Source of the DNA: Hyperoodon ampullatus | Lineage: Eukaryota > Chordata > Mammalia > Artiodactyla > Ziphiidae | Assembly: GCA_949752795.1 (NCBI GenBank) | Contig: OX457056.1 | Location: 175,794,428-175,858,427 of the forward strand | Direction: 5' to 3' | DNA: 64,000 nucleotides | Shown: piece by piece, positions 54,113-64,000 of the stretch | Numbering within the stretch: position 1 is the first letter of the stretch | Layout of the letters: each line of letters starts with the position of its first letter | Translations under genes and position numbers: made by a program | The notes under the pieces: generated by a model | What the model was told of the DNA's origin: nothing | Seen by the model: only the letters and a program-made list of their open reading frames with translations | Databases searched by the model: none

Positions 54113-57100
54113 ATTTTACGAGATATCCTTTTACCTCTGGGTCTAAGAATTCCTACATCAGTCTGCAGCAGACTGGAGAAAAAGCTTAAGTACAACAAAT
54201 TCCAACTCACCATAGCAGCCATCATTCAATAAGATAGGAAACCAAATGATACACTCAACCCTTTTCCCAGGGCTGCAAAGGGCTGAGGTGATCCCGTTGC
54301 AAATTCCTCAGACTTTGCTACTGGAGCTGAAATTTAATGGGTTAATGATGGGCCCTGAAGTCAGATGAACCTGGCAACTCCCAACCCTGCTATTTTGCAA
54401 CTTAGCAGAAAGCAAGCTGTTAGCCACATGTCCTGGCCTAGCCCCTCCAATTTTTCAAATCATGATTTGTATGCTTGGCTGCTTATGTCTGGGATAGGCA
54501 CTGTAATGTGTGCTGATATGAGGGGGTAGGCAACCATGGGGAAACACTACCTGGAGGTCCAATTAACAAGCTTGATTTGACCCTCAGAGAATGGCAGATA
54601 CAATTCGTGGAGTCATATGCTATGTCTTCTCCCTCAAACAACTTATTTTCACAAGTGTTTACTAATCCATACAAAATGTGTTACCTGCAGCTGAGGGACC
54701 GCGGGTCACCACTTTATGTACATCCTTTCTTCCTAGCTCAATGGAAGGAATAGCAGGTTGGTATCTATTTGGTCTAGTGTCAGTGACTATGATTTTGGTT
54801 AAAGGGCAAAAGGCTTTTATACCCCAGTTTTTTTTTTTTCTTTGTAATTTTTCTAAAATGAGAAAAATGGTACCACTTCAGTCTATTTCTTAGTATCCTT
54901 CTCATGATATATTCTGCTCTGATGTGCAGCATTGTACAGCTGCACTGCCTGTTAAAACATTAAGACACTTCCATGCCGGCTACTTGGGTGCACCATCGAT
55001 CACCCTATGACGTGATGCCACCTCTCTTGGATGCAACAGCTAAGAGGGGGGCGCCTAGCACAGCACAGTGCGGAGGGCTCCACCATTCCGCTCTGGGCTG
55101 GACCTGGGCCCATTTTGGTTGGTCATTGCCCTAGTTTTTGTACCTGTAGTTATCTATTCCAAATAGTACCTCAGGATGTATGGGATAATAGATGCAAGAA
55201 TCCTAACAGATTTTTGCAAGGTTCCAAGGTTCCATATAAATTTAAGATAGTATTATAGCAATAACTCATGTAATCAATACAGTGGGGGCATAGTATGTTC
55301 AGAATGACCTAATTCGCTAATTTACTCAAGGTTCACCCACTTCTGCAGGGAGATTGACTGAAGCGAAGGACCTTTCCTCAAACAATATAGAGGACGGCAC
55401 CTTGGACCTGCATTTCAGACATTTGAATTTAGTGACTGAGCTTTTCTCTAATTCATATTTTTAGCAAAAAATAGGACTTTTTCACCAAATACAAATACAA
55501 CATCCGTCATCTGGACCATCATATATTCTCAGAAACAGCATGCTAGGCCTGCTGCGTTGCTGATCTCCAATGAGGTGGTTAAGCAAAAGGTGGAAGAGCG
55601 AAAATTCATCCTCCCCACATGACACAGGAATAAAGGCACAGACATTTATAGCAATAAAGTAACATTTGAAATGTAAAACGTCAGAGGTGGTGCTTAGGAA
55701 TAATGAAACTGTAAGAAGTTCAACACAATCAGGTTTAAAGAGATAATGATAAAAATGAAAATCTGAAATCTCTTGCCAGTAGAGTAAACCTAGTCTAGGA
55801 AAATGAATTCAATATTTCCTGCAAATAAACAGTGGTTTCTAAAAATAGAAAACACAGATGTGAAAGCCAGAAAGTTTCAGAGGATCGTAGGTAGTGATGG
55901 TCAAAATATGACTTTTTTTGTGACTCTGTGAAATTACGGATGAGGGATGGCAACCCTGAAGGTAACTGAGATTTTATTAAACTGACAGACTATATTTTAA
56001 TACATCCCTGATGAAATATACATGTGCTCACTTTTCAGACATAATCTGTATGAAAGTGCTTTGTGAAGCACTAAACCAGTGTATCTTCAAGTGGATTGCA
56101 AAGAATCAGACCTGTGAGACACTTAGTGAAAAATCAAACTACTATTTCACACTGTTTCTCTGTTAGATATTCACAATGCTCATGAATCTATTAAAGGCTC
56201 TGAAAAGTCCTGCAATATTTTTTTTAATTCCTTTAACTTTTTTTTCTCTCTTTAATCAATATTTCCCAAATTTACCTGAGCAGAGAAACCATTTTTATTT
56301 GTCACAATTTGGGGGATGTTACATTAGAAAAATATAAGAGATTATCAGTTTGCTACTGGAAGATTTTTGAAACACAAATATTCTGTGCACATCTTCAGGT
56401 GTCTGATCCTAAGGGTCCTCAAAGGCACCCCCTCAGGCTTCACCTGTGACTTCCTATCTGTACCAGCGATGTTGGTTTGAGGGTCTTTCAGCTGCTGGTT
56501 AAGTGAAGATGAACTGCATTATTACTCAATTGCAGTGATTCTACCCACTGTCAATTCCCTAGAGGATCAGATAAGTCCTCCCACTGTGGTCTTCCTGGGC
56601 TCAGGATGCTGGCTTGCAAGCTTCCCTAATTGCTTCACCCCCCTCACTTCCTACCCTGCATTTTTATCACTGGCAGGTGTTAGTAGGAAGCGCAGTCCTG
56701 CGGCCGAAGGAGGAAAGAAAATTTAGAGCAAGCGCCTTCTTTTAAGGAGAGCAGCCTTAGCAAAATGTTACAAATTAGCTACAATTTACAGGTTCTCATT
56801 CTTCCCTGATTTCTTCAGGTGCCTGTGCTTGGCTCTCCAAAGGCTTTTAAACTTTATTTGCCTTTCTTTGATTATGCTGGTAGAAAGATGGAATTCTAAA
56901 GGAAATGCATCATTAAATTTATATTTGGGCAGTCTTATCAGCATTGGACATACATAATCTTTCATTGCAAAGTTTTTGCTATGAAATTGCACACAAATTC
57001 ATTTCTAAAAAGAGGGACAGAGACAGAGACAGAGAGAGGAAACCCTCAATGTTTTTATGGTGTTTGACGTCTATTTTTATGTTTCTTAAAGATAAAGCAT

Positions 57101-57805
57101 TTATTCTATGCATGATTTGAATTTTATGCATCTCTTCTTTTTGCCTTAACGGAAGTGAATTCTTATTGCATAGCCAAATTTTACACTCAATTTATACTGC
57201 AGAGTAACTCCCTTCCTCCAGATGGGACTATAAACCAGTAGAAAGAAGTTTTTTAAGTGTTACTAATTGACTATAAGGGATCTACTTCTGAAAGGAAATC
57301 AAAGGCTCAGGGGAAAGCACAGAACATTATTGGTAAAGGACACTAATATCTATAAAATAAAATAACAAAATTGGTGCCGGGGTGGCTTGGTAACCAGGTT
57401 GGGTTGGTAACTTTGAAGGCACTGCATCACCAAGTCACAGAAAGGGCAGCATATGGGGGGAATGCAGAGGAGGAAAGGCTGGCTTATGGGGTAAAAAAGT
57501 TTCTCCAGCTTCTTTGAAAGCTATTGGAGATCAAAGATAAGGGCTTCTAATGGCCTGGAAGATGAAAGGGAGAAGAATAGCTACAAAGCTGTGGAGAGCA
57601 GGCCCAAGTATTAGATAGATCGAGAGGGAAAAACTAGTTGCATCAGGACCACTATTATCAAGGATCCAATAATGATAACATGGAAAAAACTTCTTTGCTT
57701 AATGTGTGTGTGTATGTGTGTATGTTTCCCCACAAAACACCTGTGATAATGCTGTATGCAAGCAGAACAGACAACTGCCAGGGCACCCCAAATAATATAA
57801 TAACA
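54113..57805. other. Long unique stretch without recognised gene or repeat
   Basis: About 3.7 kb with few repeats: AT-rich at 55.4-56.4 kb, moderate GC at 54.9-55.3 kb, a short gacaga run near 57020 and a gt run near 57704. 54.95-55.15 kb holds clustered CpGs (gccggct, catcgatcac, tgacgtgatg, gcgcc, gtgcggagg) including a CRE-like tgacgtga. No splice-framed exon seen. Confidence 0.35.
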
Positions 57806-57819
57806 ATAATAGTACCACC

Positions 57820-58330
57820 TCATAATATTTGTTGAGTACTTACTATGTCCCAGGAAGCTGTGCTAAGCCCTTTGTAATTTTTTTTTTTTTTTTTTTGCAG
57901 TACGCAGGCCTCTCACTGCCGTGGCCTCTCCTGTTGCGGAGCACAGGCTCCGGACGTGCAGGCTCAGCGGCCATGGCTCACGGACCCAGCCGCTCCGTGG
58001 CATGTGGGATCTTCCCGGACCGGGGCACCAACCCGTGTCCCCTGCGGACTCTCAACCACTGCGCCACCAGGGAAGCCAAGCCCTGTAATGTATTTTTAAA
58101 TTCTCTCAGAAACGTTTGAGGCCAAAACCCTGTCTCTAGTGGTCACATGAAAGGTGCTAAATAAATATTCATTGAATTATAAACATTGCCTTGATGTGGT
58201 TACCATTATTCTTCCTCTTTCACATACGAGAAAAATCAAGTCTCAGAGAGCCTTGAAGAGGTGAGGGAACCATACAGCTAGTAGTTGCAGAGGCTGGCTT
58301 GCACCCATGACTGTCTGTGTCTATGTTTTA
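57820..58330 (-). repeat. MIR SINE split by a young SINE
   Basis: 'ttgttgagtacttactatgt', 'cccaggaagctgtgctaagc' on the left and 'tacgagaaaaatcaagtctc' with 'gaaccatacagctagtagtt' on the right form one reverse-complement MIR interrupted at 57,879-58,077. The stretch 58.13-58.19 kb, with 'gtgctaaataaatattcatt', may be a separate L2/MIR end. Confidence 0.75.
57879..58077 (-). mobile_element. CHR-type SINE with 10-bp internal deletion
   Basis: Reverse-orientation body. The duplication is aagccctttgtaat (57865-57878) and aagccctgtaat (58078-58089), the second short by two T. Between the A and B boxes ten bases are missing compared with all sister copies (cccctgcggact instead of the usual longer form). 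Confidence 0.94.
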
Positions 58331-58429
58331 TTTCAGTGATGCTGCCTAAATTGGGACAGAGACACACATAACCTTTCCTCACAAAGGTTACGGGGGTGGG
58401 GTCTCAGGATGTGGAGCCATGGCTGTAGA

Positions 58430-58600
58430 GACAGTACAAAGCCAGGAGAGTGGAAAGAGCATGGTTAGAGGACAAAGAACCACCTAGTTTGATTTTGGGG
58501 TCCATTATAACTAACTGCTGACCTCAGTTTCCGTATCTGCAAAATGGGGAAATTGAAATCCATCTTATTCAATTGTGAAAGTTTGAGTTTATGCAGACAA
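58430..58600 (+). repeat. MIR SINE fragment
   Basis: 'gagcatggttagaggacaaa', 'ctgctgacctcagtttccgt' and 'atctgcaaaatggggaaatt' in plus orientation. Confidence 0.7.
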
Positions 58601-58824
58601 AGTGGTATTTACGTGTTCAAAGTTGGTAAACGTTATTTTTATTCTGCGTAATAAAAATAGCAATCCCAGCCGCCTGGAGTTTGTTGGGTGGCATTTCGTT
58701 GTATGACCATGTGAAAATAAGAACCAGTGGGCCCTTGGTTTCTTCATCAGTTTCAAATACTGAGTTACACTATGAAGGGTTTCTAGGGTCTCTTCCTGAT
58801 CTCAGCTGTGCTATTCACTCCTAA

Positions 58825-59080
58825 CAGCATCACAGTTAATAGTGCAGGTGCTAGAGCCAGGCTTCCAAGTTCAAATTCTTGCTCAGCCACTTAAAAGTTG
58901 TGCAATCTTGTGCACAGAACGTAACCTCTTAATGGCCTTCATTTCTAATTTCTAATATGCAAATAATGACATAACAGTCTCCGTTTCCACATCTGTAACA
59001 CATGAATAATGATAGCGACTGCTGGGTACGGTTGTTGTGAGGATCAAATAAATGTTAGCAGTGATGATGGTTGTCACAGA
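58825..59080 (+). repeat. MIR SINE, near full length
   Basis: 'gtgcaggtgctagagccagg', 'tcaaattcttgctcagccac', 'acatctgtaacacatgaata' and 'tgttgtgaggatcaaataaa' follow MIR order. Confidence 0.85.
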
Positions 59081-59555
59081 GGTGATAACGGTCCTTTATC
59101 AGCCAGCTTTTGGAGTTTGAAATTCTCACCATACACGTACATCAGGTTTGGTTAAGCAGATATGAGACGTCCAAAAAAATGAAGTTCAGAATTTGGAATG
59201 GCTGAACAAGAGGGTAGGTAAGCTTTGATGTGGGGCAGGAAATAGGAACCATGGAACTTTTATTTAGTCATTAAGCAAAGAAGGCTCCTAAAATGTAATG
59301 GTTCTGCTAAAAACAACCCCACAGTAATGTGGGCTTGGGACCCTGAAGGGGAGGATGGTTGGTCTCCGGAGTGAGATGCTCTGAAGGAGAAGTGAGGTAT
59401 TAAAAAAAGAGTGGGAGTGAGGGTTGGGCTGTTAACTCCTTCACAGATAGCTCTCTGTTGGATGTGAGATGGACAACTTTCACTCACCAGAAAAGATCTA
59501 ATGTATATTTCATAGAATGGTCTAAATGAATCATTTATCCAGACAGCCTTTATGG
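59081..59555. other. Unique noncoding sequence
   Basis: Nothing recognised; the 75-codon minus frame at 59260-59487 has no domain. Confidence 0.4.
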
Positions 59556-59560
59556 TAGCT

Positions 59561-59913
59561 ATTATAGACTGAATTGTGTCTCCTTAAAATTTTCATGTTG
59601 AAGTCCTATCCCTCAAGGTGACTGTATCTGGGGCCAGAGCCTTTAGGGGATAACAAGGTTAAAGGAGATCATAAGGGTGGGGCCCTAATCTGATAGTACT
59701 GATGCCTTTATATGAGGAGGAAGAAACACCAGAAATACGTTCATGCAAAGGGGAAAAACCATGTGAGGACACAGGGAGAAGGCGGCCACCTGCAAGCCAA
59801 GAAGAGAGGCCTCAGAAGAAACCCACCCTGCTGGCACCTTGACCTTGGACTTCCAGCCTCCAGAACCATGAGGAAATAAGTTTCTGTTGGTTAAGCCTGA
59901 CTAGAGCAAACTG
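59561..59913 (+). mobile_element. ERVL-MaLR solo LTR (MLT1-like)
   Basis: 'tagactgaattgtgtctcct' start, 'ttaaaggagatcataagggt', 'accatgtgaggacacaggga', 'gccaagaagagaggcctcag' and 'ttccagcctccagaaccatg' followed by 'gaaataagtttctgttggtt' identify an MLT1/MST-type LTR. The flanking word gtagct at both ends (about 59555 and 59918) could be the 5-6 bp target duplication. Only the LTR remains; there is no viral coding sequence beside it. Confidence 0.88.
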
Positions 59914-59918
59914 ACACA

Positions 59919-60270
59919 GTAGCTGTAAGAACATGTAGGCTTAGAAGAGTCCCTCTGCTTAAGTGCTGAAGGATAAAGAAGAAAGCTAGAAGGAATTATA
60001 GAAGGAGAAAGAAGAGAAGGAGGAGGAGGAAGAAGTGCAGGAGAAGAGCAATGTTCCTCAGTGTCTGTTCTGGACCACAAGTTAAAATCATCACGGGTGA
60101 AAAACTTCCCACGACCCTCTGCTGAGGATGGAGTTTGCCTGTCTACAGAGCTCAGCTGCACGAGAGCTGCTGCCTGGCTCCTACTGCCTTCTGCACGTAT
60201 GCTAAAAGCACGAGGCTCTGTCATCCAGTAGCTTCCCTGGCCATTGCCTTCTCTGAAATTAAGCCCCAAG
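59919..60270. other. Unique sequence, purine-rich in part
   Basis: 59.97-60.05 kb is gaagga-rich. A 122-codon minus frame (59901-60269) has no domain and runs through that tract. Confidence 0.4.
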
Positions 60271-60283
60271 CAAAATGATATTT

Positions 60284-60502
60284 ATTTATTTATTTATTTA
60301 TTTATTTTGTGGTACACGGGCCTCTCATTGTTGTGGCCTCTCCCGCTGCGGAGCACAGGCTCCGGACGCATAGGCTCAGCGGCCAAGGCTCACGGGACCA
60401 GCCGTTCTGCTGCATGTGGGATCTTCCCGGACCAGGGCACGAACCCGTGTCCCCTGCATCAGCAGGCGGACTCTCAACCACTGCGCCACCAGGGAAGCCC
60501 TC
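60284..60502 (-). mobile_element. CHR-type SINE with (TTTA)n tail
   Basis: The tail reads (ttta)n on the plus strand, then the full body in reverse. The duplication caaaatgatattt is perfect at 60271-60283 and 60503-60515. Confidence 0.95.
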
Positions 60503-60515
60503 CAAAATGATATTT

Positions 60516-61320
60516 TAAATAAGATCACCTCCACCCGAAAGAGAAGAACAGAGTGGAAGCTTAGCTCATTGTAAACTTGTCCTGGTTTAAAAAAATAAAA
60601 ATAATAAGCAAAATCTCAGAGAAGATTTCCACCTTGTATATAGCTACAAAGAGTGAAAAATTAAACTAAGAAAAGGATAGTTCTAAGACAAATACAAATA
60701 GGAAAAAGAAAAGCATTTTTTCACTTTCATTCAACTTCTATCATCATCACCCATTCTCTTCTGACTTTGAAGGCTACCATGGTACCTGTTTGTCAATAAT
60801 AAAAAGTAAATGTATTTTGAGACTGTATTATAAGCCTCCTGAGAGATTTTTATTGCAGTTGATATTAATTTGCCTTCTCTATTCACATACTATGGGTGCC
60901 AAACTAAGTTTAAAAAACTACTAGTACATAGTACAATAGGGCAGAGAATTACATTAAAACGACAGTATTTTCAGCTGGATTTATAGGAGGTCTCCATTCA
61001 GATATGAGTGGCTATAGTTAGCCCCCATCCCCCAGCCACTAAGCATCCAATTTGCAGCGAGTTTTGCTACTACCAGCTAAAGAAAAGACTCCAGTGTTAC
61101 TTTGAACCCACTCCATCCTGACAGGGGAGGACCATTTGAAAGGCAATTATGTATTCAATAGTAAAATGCTTGCCTGTTAAGGTCACCTAACCATCCTACT
61201 CTATTCTTTTTGCATTTACTGGCTAGAGACTACTTTAATTCATTTTATAGCAGAACAGTTAGATTATGCTCCATTTATTATAAACATTTGGTTTGCATAG
61301 AAATTTGCTATGTTTTATTA
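60516..61320. other. AT-rich unique sequence
   Basis: No repeat recognised. Contains two to three AATAAA words on the minus strand (about 61276 and 61314) downstream of the exon-like segment. Confidence 0.35.
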
Positions 61321-61386
61321 ATCTATCACATAGTCTTTCTAAAAATATGATGAACAAGGTAGCATAAAATGTCATTCTTTATAAAC

Positions 61387-61477
61387 TTTAGGTGGTTGGC
61401 AATTAACGCATTGAGCCTCTGCAGCTCTTCTGACTCAAAGGCTGTTTCCTGATACGGATCCATCTTGCCCACATCAT
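61387..61477 (-). CDS. Possible internal or last coding exon, gene unknown
   Basis: On the minus strand a pyrimidine-rich stretch and the acceptor ttttgtaattccacag end at 61478. Then an open segment reads DVGKMDPYQETAFESEELQR and continues LNALIANHLK. The codon use (gaa, gag, ctg, cag, ctc, gcc) and the acidic, amphipathic character look like real protein and unlike the AT-rich flanks. The donor is weak (AAA before GTTTAT at 61386). If no donor is used, the frame runs to a stop at 61326-61328 with an AATAAA word about ten bases on. I cannot name a protein. It may be an exon of a gene covering the window on the minus strand, or chance. Confidence 0.35.
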
Positions 61478-61532
61478 CTGTGGAATTACAAAACATATGA
61501 TAAATCCAAGCATTTGACAGCATTATTTCCAT

Positions 61533-63125
61533 CCGGTTATAACCCTATTTGATAAACTCAAATCAGCAGCAAAACTATACCAGATTAATGAAAACCCATC
61601 AGAAAGTGCACCATGCCATTTAATTTCTGGGGAATTACAGCTAAGATACATGCTAAAACATTCAGAACAAATGGGACAGGCTTTTTAGAAGTATATTTTA
61701 GTTAAAGTGACTGGGAAAAAAAACACCCGCAGGATTGTATATTCACCACATCATGTCCAAGACGCTGAAACAGGAACAAAATAAAATGCAATGTGTTTTT
61801 GCCGATGAACAAAAGCTGCTTCAATTATAAAAGAGTACACTGATAATAGAATCCCAGAGACAAAGAAGTAATATGAACACATGGCTCACTGCTTACTGTA
61901 TATACAGCAAGGAAACAAGTTACATCTATTGCACATAGAAAAGGCAAGAAAAAGAGTTAAAAAAAGAGAAAGAGGAGAAAATGCACACTAAGCTTCCGTT
62001 ATGTTCAAAGAATAATTTCATGTCTAAAAATGATTTAACCCAATAATGTAGCAAAAATTCTGGCTTATATGTAATTACTGAAGAATCCTAGCACCATCTT
62101 TTTCTAAGAAGGTAAAATTGTCATATTCAGATGCTGACCTTTTACCACTCAATATGAAGCCATTAATAAAAATTTATGTTAACACCAACAACCCCAAAAT
62201 GCTTTAAAATATCAATTTTAAAGGATACTTTCTCCTATATCCTTTATTATAAATGTTACACAGACACAGGCAGAAACCAAAAATCAATTTTTAATATATT
62301 TCTTCCTACCACAGGGCATGAGAAACATTAATGGTTTCTGCATCTACATGGCTACAATTATTAGCTTTGCTTTTCTAACGGCAGCGCTCATAAAGTATGC
62401 TCGGCTTATGATTGGGGGGATGGGGTGCTATTCTTAAGGTTTTTCTGGATGTAAGTTAATAAGCGATAATCCAAGATCTTGAGAGTCATGCCATTACTTG
62501 CTTCCCCCATTCAGCATCCTGATATTTACATGATCACTTACACGGAAGCAGCAGAACAACTTAAAACTTAATGACCCCAATTCACAACCCTGCAGTGGGG
62601 AGAAGAAGCTGCTGTAAACCTACTGAGGGATGTTATCATGGGTCCTTGCTGTACAGGGAGGGAAAATAACCACTCCGATGGTTTTGTTTCACCTCTACTC
62701 AGATGGACTCAGACGTGCTTTATGCCTTTTCACTTGTGTCCAATGTCTTTAGGGCCATTGCTGAGGACAGGTACAGTGGACATCTCCTCTTTCATCTGCT
62801 CCCAGTAACTGGTTCTCTCTGGAGAACCAATGTTCTCTCTATGGGTGGTCTTACTGGGACTGTTAATCAGGGTACATGGCTCTCTCCTAGCCATGGGGTA
62901 AGCACAGCCCACTGAAAAGACTGTTTTATAGTTCCTAGTATCTAGGGTTTCAGGAATGCGCTGGCCCCAACTTTACTAAAACCTGGTTCTTCAGGAGTTC
63001 CTCTGATTCAGTAACCTACCCCCTAGCTTTTCCTCTCTGTTTTAGTTCATTTAGCCAGCGTCACTTCCTGTGGCTTGAATTGAAACTACCTGCCAGGAGA
63101 AAAGGGGAGATAAGCAGCTTGGTCT
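61533..63125. other. Unique AT-rich stretch with candidate regulatory sequence
   Basis: 61.78-62.45 kb is non-repeat and has dense A/T-box words (taatatgaac, cattaataaaa, caatttttaatat, acaattattagct), plus a mini CpG group (ctaacggcagcgctc) near 62376. Possibly conserved; no gene recognised. A run of aag/gaga repeats lies at 61948-61980. Confidence 0.3.
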
Positions 63126-63129
63126 GTAC

Positions 63130-63420
63130 TTTCCTCCAAACTCATGTTCATTGATGCCATTTATCTGTTCAGATATTTTCAGTAGCTCCCCTTCTCGATG
63201 GTTTAAAATTCTCATTGCTCTGCAAGGCATTCAAGGCTCTTGTTAACTGGTTTTACTCCATCTATCCAAACTTAACTCCCACTTCCCAAGACAAGGAGTC
63301 CACAGAAATTGTGTGAATTCATTTTCCTTGCATAATGCTCTATTCTGGGCATATATATGTTCTCTTGGTCCTTTCACTTAACAAATCTCCCAGTCTTTAT
63401 GAGCAGTGATTCTTAGTTGG
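63130..63420 (+). repeat. Possible L2 LINE portion
   Basis: 'ttcagtagctccccttctcg', 'ctgcaaggcattcaaggctc' and 'taactcccacttcccaagac' resemble the L2 region upstream of its 3' end. Confidence 0.5.
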
Positions 63421-64000
63421 AAACAATAGAACCCATGTGTGCCAATTTCAGCTGAAAAAATAAGTTATCAAAGGATGTAAAGTACTTCCCAGAAACTCCA
63501 AGAGCTTTAGGCCAGAGGCTAAGCAACCAAAAGCAACAATCAAATTACATCCCAGGCCTGCCCAGTGGGGACCCAAGACAGTTGAGGCAGGCCATAGACT
63601 TCCCACCTCCCAGAAAGAGGCTGGCACAGGAGGCTTCCTTTCAATTCTCCCCATTGCTACCTCTGATAGTGGATGCCCAGTGGAGCCTACTTTTTCCCAT
63701 AATTTGTTTCCAAGCTAAAATCTGAGTGTAGAACTTAGATCACATGCCTGCACCTTAGGAAGGTCCCTGGGAAGAAGTTTCTGTCTTCTGCCTTCAGGGA
63801 GACACAAGTGCATAAGGTGCTGGGTGACCGTGAACTTGACAAACATCCGCTATACTAGCCCTTATGGGCCTACCTCCGCCAGAAGACCTTCTTCAAGCTT
63901 TTAATATGTAATGGTCTCGCTTGTCTCTGAACTCCTTTTAACTTATTATCTATATCTCAAATGTTCAGCTTGATTAAACACATTTAAACTACATTATGAT
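63421..64000. other. Unique noncoding sequence to window end
   Basis: No feature recognised. The 68-codon minus frame at 63448-63654 has no domain. Confidence 0.4.

Noticed and set aside
1..64000. True tRNA genes
   Set aside because: A and B box sequences are present only within the tRNA-derived SINEs; no independent cloverleaf with intact acceptor stem was seen.
1..64000. CRISPR arrays, operons, phage or plasmid systems
   Set aside because: The window is mammalian. Direct repeats seen are SINE duplications or microsatellites, with no spacer pattern.

Overview
This is a mammalian nuclear window with no complete protein-coding gene. The organism is almost certainly a cetacean, most likely a toothed whale. 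The diagnostic evidence is 14 copies of a young tRNA-derived SINE that opens with gggcttccctggtggcgcag and ends in an A-tail, plus four copies of its older, longer relative. These are the CHR-type SINEs known from cetaceans, hippos and ruminants, and the short form is typical of whales and dolphins. Most copies have clear target-site duplications (TSDs) of 8-15 bp. The copies are very alike, which suggests recent activity.

The rest is the usual fossil load of a placental genome: many MIR and L2 pieces, four L1 3' ends (one retains the end of ORF2) plus one older L1M tail, an ERVL-MaLR (MLT1-like) solo LTR at 59.56-59.92 kb, hAT DNA transposons (a MER5A with a perfect 8-bp duplication at 43.3 kb, a MER20-like piece at 39.4 kb, an inverted-arm element at 50.4 kb), microsatellites and two long polypurine tracts.

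Layout. 0-12 kb: five young SINEs, an L1 fragment, and L2/MIR pieces in AT-rich sequence. 12.3-14.2 kb: an L1 3' end, then a small CpG-rich island (13.25-13.65 kb). 14-26 kb: a MIR cluster, polypurine tracts at 17.0 and 23.8-24.1 kb, and an L1M tail at 25.4-26.2 kb. 27-36 kb: SINEs, an L1 end, and unique stretches that look like conserved noncoding elements. 36.8-40.9 kb: SINEs, an L1 3' end expanded by CA and TA repeats, and an L2 split by a MIR. 41-48 kb: AT-rich unique DNA, a MER5A, a double SINE insertion at one target site, and a MIR split by an old SINE. 48-53 kb: MIR/L2/hAT pieces around two more unique candidate regulatory stretches. 54-61 kb: long unique DNA, three SINEs and the MaLR LTR. 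61-64 kb: one exon-like stretch on the minus strand (about 61,387-61,477) and AT-rich unique DNA.

Most open frames here are chance frames through SINEs or simple repeats. The window reads as intergenic DNA or the inside of a very long intron. I found no new biological system. The points most worth checking are the exon-like segment, the CpG-rich island, several candidate enhancers, the repeated use of one insertion site at 44.2-44.8 kb, and the strong G-quadruplex motif inside the MER5A. Repeat family names come from recognition by eye. TSDs were read directly from the sequence; boundaries of MIR, L2 and unique regions are approximate.
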